A stretch of DNA of 41,405 nucleotides, from assembly GCA_002393955.1 (NCBI GenBank), contig DGSK01000031.1:34425-75829 (forward strand), read 5' to 3'. Origin of the DNA: Lachnospiraceae bacterium UBA4364. GTDB taxonomy: Bacteria; Bacillota; Clostridia; Lachnospirales; Lachnospiraceae. Under the pieces are notes generated by a model. That model did no database searches. It was not told the origin of the DNA and saw only the letters and a program-made list of their open reading frames with translations. Below, piece by piece: positions 32,418 to 40,276 of this stretch. Within the stretch, counting starts at the first letter, position 1. Each line of letters begins with the position of its first letter. Made by a program: the position numbers and the translations under genes.

Positions 32418-34766
32418 CTATTTTGAAAGATACTCGACAGTCTCGTCATAATCCATGCATTCACCATCATAAACGCTTATCATCCTGTTCATGTCAAAGG
32501 TTCCGGTATACCCCATAAATCCGCCCTGTGTAATAATTCTGCATCCGTTAAGTTCCGGGGCATCTGCCGGTGGCGTGCATTCTGCCCAAATTCCGCTCCG
32601 CGGAATATAGTACAGCAATACTCCTCCGGAAAAACCAATATAATCCTGGTACACTTTCCCATTCTGGCAAGACAGGAAAATATGACTGTCATGCCCGAAC
32701 CCCGGAACATCCTGATCCGTCATCGGCTCCACATACAGATCCGGTATACCATCATCGTCTAGTTCAATTATATAGACATTCATATACACGTCATTTACCC
32801 CATATTCGCTCCATGATTCCTGTTTTATATGCTTTAACGCATCCAGGTAAGCCTGCTTCCAGTCACCATTATCAGATACCGGAGCTGCCGGAGTAAGCGC
32901 CGTGATGATCTCACTGCTCGTCATCCCGCAGATGTATCCCTTTTTATCCTGCAGATAATTGTAAAAAGAAGGCGAAGCTATACAGACTGCTTTTGAACCG
33001 TCAAATACCCGGTTGCGTGCATCGTTGTATTCCTGCTCCGAAACCTTTTCCGAATTGCTGTAGTAAATCGGCTCCGCATCGAAATCTTCTCCTTCATAAG
33101 CTGCCAGATCATCGCATTCACCTATCCATAGTGTAGTAAGGGTTCCGTTTTTCAGACGTTCCACGCTTTCAGACGTATATCCGTGGCCAGCCCCTCCGTT
33201 AATTAAACCCTCACCACATATAAAACCAATTCCGGAATAAGCATAATATATCTCTGTCGCCTCACCATTGTGATACGTGTAAACCTGCTCTCCACCAGCT
33301 GTTGTACCCGTATCCATAATTAGCTCTGGAATGTCATCATCGTCCAGATAGATCAGAGCCCAGCATAACTGAAAATCTTCTCCCCACCCTGAAAGATAAT
33401 CATTTACCACACCCAGGTATGCTTTTTTCCATTCTTCTTCACTGACTTCATTTCCCTGTGCTGTATAAGCATCCTTTTCATCAAAGCTTATCCATGCATA
33501 CTGCTCGCTGGTAGTGTCATAGATATAGTCCTGCTGGTCATAGACCGTTCCAGCATAGTAATAGCAGGGGCACCACAATGGTGCACTCTCGGAAGTGTCC
33601 GCCGTACTTTCATATATGAGTCCGGTGCTGTCATAGATGCGGACTGTCACACCGTCGTTTTCCATCGAGGATGATGATCCATTTCTTGCATTAGCAGCAT
33701 CTGCCACATATATGGTCTTTGCTATCTCAGCACTTGCGTTGTGGATATAGATCACTTCATAGGGCTGGTCTGCGCCATGGTCTGCATAAAGGAATACATT
33801 GCCTTCGCTGTCGGCGGGGTGTCCGATGTTCACATATTCTTTCATATCGGAATTGAAAGCACAGAGGTCCAGGTCGTGTTCCCCATTCCACGTAAGCAGT
33901 ACATAGGCGTCATCCCCTGACACTTCCGGCACAAGGGCGGCTATAGAATTATAGTCCGGCCCGGACAGATTAAAAGACAGCTCTCTTTTATGATATCCGT
34001 CCGCATCACACTTCACGGTATAATCTCCATACGCAAGATCCGAAAAAACTGCATTGCCCGAGCTGTCTGTTTCTGCAGACAATTCACCTGACGGTCCCGT
34101 CAGCTTAACCTCGGCACCGCCTATCGCACCTGTCTCATTTGCCGCAAGCACCGTTACCGTTACGGTACCGACAGCAGGGTGCTGATCCGATACATCATCT
34201 ACAGCTGATTCAGTCTGAGTTCCTATCTGCTCAAGCAGTGCTGTCAGTCCGGCATCACCGGTAGCATCTATCCCTGCCTGTACAGTTTCCTGCGCCGATA
34301 CGTTATCACTCATGGTCATATACAGTTCCGCAAGGGCTTTATACGCTTCCGGGTTGTTCGGGTCTATCTCTATGGCCGCCTTGTATGCTGCTATCGCCTT
34401 TTCGTAATCCAGCTCATCAAGATACCTTTCAGCAAGTGAAAGCTGTCGGTCATATTTTTTCCCTGGGCTGTTATATACCGCAACAGCACTTAATGCAACT
34501 ATAAGTACCACAAGTACTGCCACAGCTGCGATACCGCCTATCAGGAACGGAAGAAGGTTCTTCTTTTTGCTCACTGTGTCAGTGCCTTGGCTTATTTTAC
34601 TTTTTTCCGCAGGCTTTTTTTCTTCACCCAATTTCTTTTCTGACATGCTTCTATTGATCTGGGCAGTTTCCTCGCCACTTCCACCATTAACATCCTGCGC
34701 GGTACCGCAGTACCTGCAAAAAGCAGCACTTTCATCTATCTCTTTTCCACAATTCTTACATATCAT
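32418..34766 (-). CDS. Zinc-ribbon/TPR protein with CnaB-, YfaP-like and doubled C-terminal modules, paralogue 3
   Basis: A 782-residue protein, the longest of the family. Zinc ribbon (Cys3, Cys6, Cys17, Cys20), membrane helix (about 72-95), TPR (about 107-170), CnaB-like domain (about 200-275), YfaP-like domain (about 285-380), then two copies of the C-terminal module: about 445-625 (LIYLDDDDIPELIMDTG) and 635-782 (IIELDDDGIPDLYVEP, ending YDETVEYL). The repeated acidic pattern suggests calcium binding, as in FG-GAP-like motifs (inference). GGGAG and AGGAA lie before the ATG. It heads the three-gene set, 94 bases behind uvrB; no clear promoter is visible in that gap. Confidence 0.88.
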   Translation of the reverse strand: MICKNCGKEIDESAAFCRYCGTAQDVNGGSGEETAQINRSMSEKKLGEEKKPAEKSKISQGTDTVSKKKNLLPFLIGGIAAVAVLVVLIVALSAVAVYNSPGKKYDRQLSLAERYLDELDYEKAIAAYKAAIEIDPNNPEAYKALAELYMTMSDNVSAQETVQAGIDATGDAGLTALLEQIGTQTESAVDDVSDQHPAVGTVTVTVLAANETGAIGGAEVKLTGPSGELSAETDSSGNAVFSDLAYGDYTVKCDADGYHKRELSFNLSGPDYNSIAALVPEVSGDDAYVLLTWNGEHDLDLCAFNSDMKEYVNIGHPADSEGNVFLYADHGADQPYEVIYIHNASAEIAKTIYVADAANARNGSSSSMENDGVTVRIYDSTGLIYESTADTSESAPLWCPCYYYAGTVYDQQDYIYDTTSEQYAWISFDEKDAYTAQGNEVSEEEWKKAYLGVVNDYLSGWGEDFQLCWALIYLDDDDIPELIMDTGTTAGGEQVYTYHNGEATEIYYAYSGIGFICGEGLINGGAGHGYTSESVERLKNGTLTTLWIGECDDLAAYEGEDFDAEPIYYSNSEKVSEQEYNDARNRVFDGSKAVCIASPSFYNYLQDKKGYICGMTSSEIITALTPAAPVSDNGDWKQAYLDALKHIKQESWSEYGVNDVYMNVYIIELDDDGIPDLYVEPMTDQDVPGFGHDSHIFLSCQNGKVYQDYIGFSGGVLLYYIPRSGIWAECTPPADAPELNGCRIITQGGFMGYTGTFDMNRMISVYDGECMDYDETVEYLSK

Positions 34767-34844
34767 TTCCTGTTCTCCCGTACCATAATAATACTCATCA
34801 TTTCAGAAATTTAACGTTTTATCTGACAGAATGACGTCGAACCA

Positions 34845-34866
34845 GAATGAAAAACATTTTTCATTC
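34845..34866 (-). other. Palindrome at the uvrB stop codon
   Basis: GAATGAAAAA and TTTTTCATTC (10-bp arms, 2-base centre) span the stop codon of uvrB. There is no separate T run after the arm, so it may weaken but not clearly end transcription into the zinc-ribbon/TPR genes. Confidence 0.5.
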
Positions 34867-36837
34867 CTGCAGATACTTCTTAAGTTCCACCATCTTGTCA
34901 CGCAGCTCCGCCGCAGCCTCAAAGTTAAGCTCTGCTGCCGCTTTGCGCATTGCCTTCTCGGTCTTTTTGATCACTTCTTCAAGCTCAGCTTCACTCATGG
35001 ATTCCGGATCCTTGTCAAGGGTAGCCTTTGTGCTCTCTATTGCCTTGCTTACTGCAATAAGCTCACGCACGGCTTTCTTTATGGTAGTAGGTGTGATGCC
35101 GTGTTCCTCATTATATTTCATCTGTATCTCACGACGGCGTTTCGTCTCATCAAGACAGATTTTCATTGAGTCGGTGACAGTGTCCGCATACATTATGACA
35201 TGGCCTTCAGAATTCCTGGCCGCACGTCCGACTGTCTGGATAAGGGAGGTGGCCGATCTCAAAAATCCTTCCTTGTCAGCATCAAGAATAGCAACTAAGG
35301 TCACTTCCGGTATGTCCAGCCCCTCTCGGAGAAGATTTATACCCACCAGCACATCAAAGACATCCAGACGCAGGTCCCTGATTATCTCCGCACGTTCCAG
35401 GGTATCCACATCCGAATGAAGATACTTTACCCTGATCCCGACATCCTTCAGATAATCCGTCAGGTCTTCGGCCATCTTCTTTGTTAGTGTGGTGATCATT
35501 ACCTTGTTTTTCTTAGCCGTTTCTTTTTTGATCTCAGCCAAAAGATCATCTATCTGGCCCTCTACAGGGCGTACATCTATCTCGGGATCCAAAAGCCCCG
35601 TGGGCCGTATAATCTGCTCAGCCCTTAAAAGCTCATGTTCTGCTTCATATTTTGCAGGAGTAGCCGATACAAAAAGCATCTGATCGATACGGGATTCAAA
35701 CTCACTGAAATTAAGGGGACGGTTGTCCAATGCAGACGGCAGTCTGAAACCGTAATCAACCAATGTACTCTTCCTTGATCTGTCACCTGCATACATCCCG
35801 CCTATCTGGGGTATCGTCATATGCGACTCATCCACTATTATCAGGAAATCATTATCAAAAAAGTCGAAAAGACAGTAGGGCGGTTCGCCGGGCTTCAGCC
35901 CGTTAAGATGCCTGGTATAATTTTCAATACCTGAACATACGCCGGTCTCACGGAGCATCTCCACATCAAAAGCTGTCCGCTCCGCAATTCGCTGTGCCTC
36001 TATAAGTTTGTCATTCTTTTTGAAGTACTCGACCCGCTCTTTAGCCTCTTCCTCAATTGCCGCGCAGGCTTCTTCCATTTTTTCCATAGAAACCACATAA
36101 TGGGATGCCGGGAATATACTTACATGCTCAAGAGTGCAGACAGCTTTTCTCGTAACTGCATCAAGCTGGGTGATGCGGTCTATCTCATCACCGAAAAACT
36201 CTACCCTTATAATCTTGTCCCCGCCTTCCGCAGGATTGATCTCCAGCACATCACCATGTACCCTGAAGCAGGCTCTGTTAAGATCCAGGTCATTGCGCTC
36301 ATACCTTATTTCCACCAGCTCCTTCATGACCTCATCCCTGTCCTTTACCATCCCTGGACGAAGTGAAACAACCATGTCCTCATATTCCGAAGGGCTTCCC
36401 AAACCATATATGCAGGACACGCTGGCAATAACCACCACATCTTTCCTCTCGGTAAGAGCAGCAGTGGCGGAAAGTCTTAATTTATCGATCTCATCATTTA
36501 TGGAAGAATCTTTTTCAATATAGGTATCTGACGAGGGAACATAAGCCTCCGGCTGATAGTAGTCATAGTAGCTTACAAAGTACTCTACCGCATTCTCCGG
36601 GAAGAACTCTTTGAACTCGCCATAGAGCTGGGCCGCCAGGGTCTTATTATGGGCAATGATGAGCGTCGGCTTGTTTAGCGCAGCTATAACATTTGCCATC
36701 GTAAAAGTCTTGCCGGAACCCGTAACCCCAAGCAAGGTCTGGAACTGATTGCCTTTTTTGAAACCTTCAACAAGCTTTTCGATAGCCTGGGGCTGGTCCC
36801 CGGTAGGTTTATATTCTGAGTGTAATTTGAAATTCAT
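34861..36837 (-). CDS. uvrB: Excinuclease ABC subunit B
   Basis: A 658-residue UvrB, the helicase-like core of nucleotide excision repair. It shows Walker A GVTGSGKT near residue 40, the beta-hairpin region YYDYYQPEAYVPSSDTYIEK, the DESH box (VDESHMTIPQ), helicase motifs TLTKKMAEDLTDYL and NLLREGLDIPEV, QTVGRAARN, and a C-terminal UVR domain (AAAELNFEAAAELRDKM) for UvrC contact. An in-frame TTG at 36867 is rejected; GGGAG lies ahead of the ATG at 36837. A TATAAT (36887-36892) upstream has no good -35, and no convincing LexA box was found. Confidence 0.97.
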   Translation of the reverse strand: MNFKLHSEYKPTGDQPQAIEKLVEGFKKGNQFQTLLGVTGSGKTFTMANVIAALNKPTLIIAHNKTLAAQLYGEFKEFFPENAVEYFVSYYDYYQPEAYVPSSDTYIEKDSSINDEIDKLRLSATAALTERKDVVVIASVSCIYGLGSPSEYEDMVVSLRPGMVKDRDEVMKELVEIRYERNDLDLNRACFRVHGDVLEINPAEGGDKIIRVEFFGDEIDRITQLDAVTRKAVCTLEHVSIFPASHYVVSMEKMEEACAAIEEEAKERVEYFKKNDKLIEAQRIAERTAFDVEMLRETGVCSGIENYTRHLNGLKPGEPPYCLFDFFDNDFLIIVDESHMTIPQIGGMYAGDRSRKSTLVDYGFRLPSALDNRPLNFSEFESRIDQMLFVSATPAKYEAEHELLRAEQIIRPTGLLDPEIDVRPVEGQIDDLLAEIKKETAKKNKVMITTLTKKMAEDLTDYLKDVGIRVKYLHSDVDTLERAEIIRDLRLDVFDVLVGINLLREGLDIPEVTLVAILDADKEGFLRSATSLIQTVGRAARNSEGHVIMYADTVTDSMKICLDETKRRREIQMKYNEEHGITPTTIKKAVRELIAVSKAIESTKATLDKDPESMSEAELEEVIKKTEKAMRKAAAELNFEAAAELRDKMVELKKYLQE

Positions 36838-36970
36838 GGCTGTTTTTCTCCCAATTTCCGTAACCAAAAGTGTGAACTATACTAACATTATACGGTTTTC
36901 GTGGGTACCGATTTTATATCCGCAGCTACCATAATATTATCATTATAAGATTTATGCAAATTTATTTTTA

Positions 36971-37054
36971 TGCTTGTCACAGACAGAAAAAACATAAAAA
37001 TAACAGGCCCCTATTATGGAAAGCCTGTTATTATTCTTTAAAATAGCTGCTTAC
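36971..37054 (-). repeat. 84-bp hairpin repeat, copy A
   Basis: First of three copies of an 84-bp element in the same orientation. It contains an inverted repeat AACAGGC...GCCTGTT; on the minus strand this hairpin is followed by ATTTTTATG, so it can act as terminator for the Rpn gene that ends at 37057. Copies B and C lie at 38150 and 41283. Confidence 0.85.
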
Positions 37055-37056
37055 TG

Positions 37057-38007
37057 TCACCTACGCTCTGTTGTACTAAGGCTGTCGGATATCTTTCGGA
37101 CCTGCTCATCGGGATAGTCGCAGAAATCTACTATTTCTTCCACCGTCTTGCCACAGCGTAGCATTTCGGTGATTTTTTCTTCGTCGCGCTTAACCATTCC
37201 AAGAGCAATACCTTCTGCACGCCCCTCCTTGCGGCCTTCCGCTCGGCCTTCTGCACGACCTTCTGCACGCCCCTCCTCGCGGCCCTCTTCTTTGAACATC
37301 TGCATAGTTTCGGCTTCGTTATATTCCGTAAGGCACATACTCTTTACCTCCGCTCTGTTACCGACCAAGAATTCCCTTATCTGGAAATTCTCCGGCATTT
37401 CATCAATGGTGCGGTCTACCGCCTCTTCCAGAGTCAGCTTTCCCTGATCCTTCTTGTTTCTCACACCGTCCACAAACCACGAGTACTCCTTAAGTGGTCT
37501 GCAGCTTTCAAGCAGTTCTTTATTATTACCTAAGTTAATATTTATCAGTCTGACATTTACTTCTACATCCGACAGTTCAGCATTCTTCGAAAATGAATCA
37601 CTCAGATGCAGTATCTTATCAGGCACATCTTCCTTTCCGTTATAGAATGTCACCAGCTTAGGAACCGGCAGCTTTATCTGTCTCTTGCCATAAAGATTCT
37701 GCTTCGTGGCATCAATGTATCTGTCATACAGACGCCCGAGATACATAAGCTGTCTTACCGGCATGTTCGGATTATAAGTACTCTGCTGTTCAAATAAACT
37801 TATAAACTCCGTAATGATGAATGACACATCATTGCGCATTCCCATGTAAACTGCATCCGACATGGTCGTGATCTCTATCGCATTCTCATCCGTATAGTTC
37901 GTTCCGTTTACCGCATTGTACAGCGACAGTGTCCATTTCTTATTCTCTTCCCTGCCAAAAATAAATACAAAAAGACGATCCTTGTACTCCCTGTTGATTT
38001 CGCTCAT
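37057..38007 (-). CDS. Rpn-family putative nuclease/transposase, copy 1
   Basis: A 316-residue protein like the Rpn/PD-(D/E)XK transposase family common in Lachnospiraceae (REYKDRLFVFIFGREENKKW at the start). A possible nuclease core is Asp60 (NDVSF) and Glu73-Gln-Gln. The middle is helical, then a run of EGR-type repeats (about 237-265) and a C-terminal helix pair with GKTVEEIVDFCDYPDEQV. Relatives promote RecA-independent recombination in E. coli; others are uncharacterised. AGGAG is well placed for the ATG at 38007. It is nearly identical to the gene at 40274-41140 except for 28 extra residues around the repeat tract. Confidence 0.85.
   Translation of the reverse strand: MSEINREYKDRLFVFIFGREENKKWTLSLYNAVNGTNYTDENAIEITTMSDAVYMGMRNDVSFIITEFISLFEQQSTYNPNMPVRQLMYLGRLYDRYIDATKQNLYGKRQIKLPVPKLVTFYNGKEDVPDKILHLSDSFSKNAELSDVEVNVRLININLGNNKELLESCRPLKEYSWFVDGVRNKKDQGKLTLEEAVDRTIDEMPENFQIREFLVGNRAEVKSMCLTEYNEAETMQMFKEEGREEGRAEGRAEGRAEGRKEGRAEGIALGMVKRDEEKITEMLRCGKTVEEIVDFCDYPDEQVRKISDSLSTTERR
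37211..37289 (-). repeat. EGRA-coding tandem repeat in Rpn copy 1
   Basis: About six 12-bp units encode EGREEGRAEGRAEGRAEGRK and EGRAEG. The second Rpn gene has only two to three such units at the matching place, so the tract has expanded or contracted. Confidence 0.85.
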
Positions 38008-38108
38008 TCATTTCTCCTTTCATTATAGATTCCACTACTAACTACTTCAACTGCAATTTCTTGGAAAAATGTGGCGAATGCCTTAGATATTTCCAGAAAC
38101 GTAAGACC

Positions 38109-38137
38109 AATATATCACGGTGACTAAAATATGTAAA
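38109..38137 (-). promoter_or_regulatory. Promoter of Rpn copy 1
   Basis: TTTACA (38132-38137), 17-base spacer and TATATT (38109-38114) with TGA before it, on the minus strand; leader about 95 bases. The same boxes are conserved ahead of Rpn copy 2. Confidence 0.65.
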
Positions 38138-38149
38138 GTGTGACAGAAT

Positions 38150-38233
38150 TGCTCATCACAGTCAGGAAAGACATAAAAATAACAGGCTCCCTATTCCGGA
38201 AAGCCTGTCATTATTCTTTAAAATAGCTACCTA
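38150..38233 (-). repeat. 84-bp hairpin repeat, copy B
   Basis: Second copy of the 84-bp element, upstream of the Rpn copy 1 promoter. It is almost identical to copy C and somewhat diverged from copy A. It begins directly before the promoter region, so hairpin, promoter and Rpn gene form one unit. The rest of the stretch 38008-38388 holds the duplicated Rpn leader, AT-rich sequence (38234-38324) with nothing recognised, and the terminator below. Confidence 0.85.
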
Positions 38234-38324
38234 GTCCGGTCTCCTTTCTCCATAATTTAAATTGTTTTAGTCACTCTGTTATTCTTATATATACAACAGA
38301 TTTTTGCTCTAATTATTTTCAATA

Positions 38325-38352
38325 GAAAAAGGAACAGCCATACGACTGTCCC
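38325..38352 (-). terminator. Terminator behind the VWA remnant
   Basis: GGGACAG pairs with CTGTTCC (38346-38352 with 38331-38337, one G-T), 8-base loop, then TTTTTC on the minus strand. Confidence 0.6.
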
Positions 38353-38388
38353 CTCATGTGCAACTGGTATTATGCTGTTATCCCTCAC

Positions 38389-38589
38389 CTATTTCTGTTC
38401 AAAATAAAACACCTGGCCCTTTGCCCTGAATGGAAGCCTGTTCCCTCTTGGCAGAAGATAGGCATGTTCCATTTTGACGTTTAAACTTTCCTCTATCATG
38501 CCGTCAGTTATGAGAAGTATCGGGGCATCCTTCGGGAAGTCATCTGCATGCTGCAGCAGGTCTGCAGCCGGCTGAATCCCCGAAATCAT
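38389..38589 (-). pseudogene. C-terminal remnant of a VWA-like protein
   Basis: A 66-codon frame whose sequence fits the end of a von Willebrand A-like domain: SGIQPAADLLQHADDFPKDAPILLITDG, then MEHAYLLPRGNRLPFRAKG and FYFEQ. The N-terminal MIDAS part is absent, so this is probably the last third of a truncated gene. GAGAAG precedes its ATG, so a short product is possible. It keeps a terminator. Confidence 0.6.
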
Positions 38590-38629
38590 TTCTTCTCAGA
38601 AAATAAGACAAAAGGACCGTCCCCCTGTC

Positions 38630-39820
38630 TTACTGCTCAATATATAAAGCGGGACGAAGACCTCCAGCGCCTGTAGCTACATAGAGGTGGGAGTAGCCCC
38701 AGCCCGCAGTGCCTTCGTCCGTGGCATTGCACGCACTATCGGAATCGTAACCAGGCGAGCGAAGCCACCACCACGCACCCTCGCGCCCAATGCAGTCACG
38801 GCTATAGTTTTGGGAAGCAAGAACATCATTATAGTGGTTCTCATCTATTATACGGCAAATTGCTCCCTGCTGATCCGCATAGGCCGTCGGCGGAATGATC
38901 AGATCCTGGCTGAAACCATATTGTTCTTTTTTATTCCAGCTGTTAAAGCTGTAATGGGATATGACTTCCTCCGCACTGAGCAGGAAGATCCGGTCTCTTG
39001 TACTGTTTCCTCCGGACGTACCCCAAACAGGATTATCCGGATTCGCCAGCTCCGTGAGGCGGATCCGTGCCTGCTCCCCTGACGTAAACGCTTTATTCAG
39101 GAACTCATCATTCAGCCAGTGCCGAAGTGTACAGCTCTCCCAGGTCATCTCCGTTCGTTCCTCATTATATCGTTGCACATCCAGCAGATAACGGCTCACC
39201 AGGAATGTTCCGTTCCCGTTTTCTTCCAGCACTTCCCACTCGATTGGTTCCGGGCCGTTGGATTCGTCTCCGTCCTGTTCATAGGCACCGAAGACAATAT
39301 AGCCCTCTTCATTCTTATGCGGCAAGATGTCATCGCGATTTGTCCAGTCCCCGCCGCGCCAGTTCACCGCTCCTTTGCCTGCCGCTTCCGGCGTCGGAGT
39401 CGGGGTCGGCGTTGCAAGCTTTGCCTGTTCCTGGGCCTTCTGCTCCGCGAGCTTCCGTTCCAGCTCCGCAAGGCGTTCTTCCATCGCAACGCTCTCGGTA
39501 TTCTCCAGGCCTTCCTTCAGGATATCAACAGCCGCCTGCAGATCTCCATTTTCAACATAGGCTTCGGCCAGGCCAAGATAAGCGTCTTCCCCTTTCGGGT
39601 CGATCTCGATAGCTGCCCTGTATGCTACGATAGCTTTGTCGTAATCCAATTCGTCCAGATAACGCTGCGCCAGTTTCAGCTGCTCCTCATATTTCTTTGC
39701 CGGAGAGTCAGACATTACAAAGCTCAGTACCCCCACCGCGATCAGCAGCACCGCCACTGCCGCAATGGCGATCACCGAGCCTTTGCGGCTGTTCTTTTTT
39801 CTCACTGTGTTGGAATCCAT
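38630..39820 (-). CDS. TPR membrane protein with DUF6273 domain, paralogue 4
   Basis: A 396-residue protein with a basic cytoplasmic tail, one membrane helix (about 15-36), TPR units (about 42-110, YLDELDYDKAIVAYRAAIEIDPKGEDAYLGLAEAY), a coiled stretch, a TPTPTPTP linker and a DUF6273 domain (about 170-396, IEWEVLEENGNGTFLVSRYLLD, TWESCTLRHWLNDEFLNKAF, WWWLRSPG, GGLRPALYI). Its TPR region matches the three genes at 29219-34766, but the zinc ribbon is missing. The frame is open to 39922; the ATG at 39820 is preferred because GAGGAG lies upstream and homology begins there. By eye its GC content is higher than that of its neighbours, suggesting transfer. Confidence 0.85.
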   Translation of the reverse strand: MDSNTVRKKNSRKGSVIAIAAVAVLLIAVGVLSFVMSDSPAKKYEEQLKLAQRYLDELDYDKAIVAYRAAIEIDPKGEDAYLGLAEAYVENGDLQAAVDILKEGLENTESVAMEERLAELERKLAEQKAQEQAKLATPTPTPTPEAAGKGAVNWRGGDWTNRDDILPHKNEEGYIVFGAYEQDGDESNGPEPIEWEVLEENGNGTFLVSRYLLDVQRYNEERTEMTWESCTLRHWLNDEFLNKAFTSGEQARIRLTELANPDNPVWGTSGGNSTRDRIFLLSAEEVISHYSFNSWNKKEQYGFSQDLIIPPTAYADQQGAICRIIDENHYNDVLASQNYSRDCIGREGAWWWLRSPGYDSDSACNATDEGTAGWGYSHLYVATGAGGLRPALYIEQ

Positions 39821-39944
39821 ATCCCTTGTACTCCTCATATTTTTAAAGCAATCATAGCACATCCGGCAGCCGGATAATACAAAAAAGTGCTGTCCTCCTA
39901 CGGTGCCATAAAAGCCTGACATGAAAGGACAAGCCTGTTTTATA

Positions 39945-40055
39945 TACCGTTACTGCCATATCCGCCCGGATCTTCTCCACCAGCTCCCGCAGATAGTCGC
40001 AAAATTCCACGATCTCATCGACCGTCTTTCCTCTGCGGAGCATTCCTTAGATCAT
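39945..40055 (-). pseudogene. Remnant of an Rpn-family C-terminus
   Basis: Reads MI-stop-GMLRRGKTVDEIVEFCDY followed by LRELVEKIRADM, aligning with the last 40 or so residues of the two Rpn genes (MIKDMLKRGKTVEEIADFCDY in copy 2). An in-frame TAA (40049-40047) replaces a Lys codon. No N-terminal part is nearby. The frame runs on to 39852 without further similarity. Confidence 0.7.
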
Positions 40056-40124
40056 CTGCGTATCTCTATAATAGTGTCTGCTCAACAAGTCGCCCATTGA
40101 AACAGACTGTTGAGTATTGAATTA

Positions 40125-40276
40125 TCAGGGCTTGATTACAACCTCCCATATATTAGCAAAGCTATAATATATTTCAGATTTCTCATCCAAAAAGATATCC
40201 CTGGCTGCGGCCGGTAGTTTTTCATCATCCTCTATCGCCCACAGCAGAATATGTGTATCAGCAAGGATGTTTTTTA
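40125..40276 (-). pseudogene. Truncated PIN-domain (VapC-like) toxin remnant
   Basis: About 50 codons read KNILADTHILLWAIEDDEKL then PAAARDIFLDEKSEIYYSFANIWEVVIKP and stop. This is the start of a PIN domain, with the first catalytic Asp (ADTH), but the remaining 80 or so residues are missing. The expected ATG is absent: GGAGGT sits 7 bases before ATC (40267-40265). The frame overlaps the stop codon of Rpn copy 2. The remaining parts of 39821-40273 hold the Rpn remnant and otherwise nothing recognised. Confidence 0.7.

Larger units (their letters stand above)
38008..38233 (-). repeat. 226-bp duplicated region upstream of Rpn copy 1
   Basis: The 226 bases before Rpn copy 1 match the 226 bases before Rpn copy 2 (41141-41366) with only scattered differences and identical length; similarity ends sharply at both outer edges (after TAGCTACCTA). 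With the genes, the duplicated units are 37057-38233 and 40274-41366. Confidence 0.85.

Noticed and set aside
38022..38027. TATAAT just before the Rpn start codon as the promoter
   Set aside because: It has TTGAAG at 17 bases, but transcription would start inside the Shine-Dalgarno, leaving almost no leader. The conserved TTTACA/TATATT pair further upstream is preferred.
39821..39922. N-terminal extension of the DUF6273 protein containing two Cys pairs
   Set aside because: The stretch does not match the zinc ribbons of the paralogues, and a better Shine-Dalgarno and the start of homology lie at the ATG at 39820.
40125..40276. A working toxin-antitoxin system
   Set aside because: The PIN frame lacks a start codon and most of its length, and no antitoxin gene is next to it.
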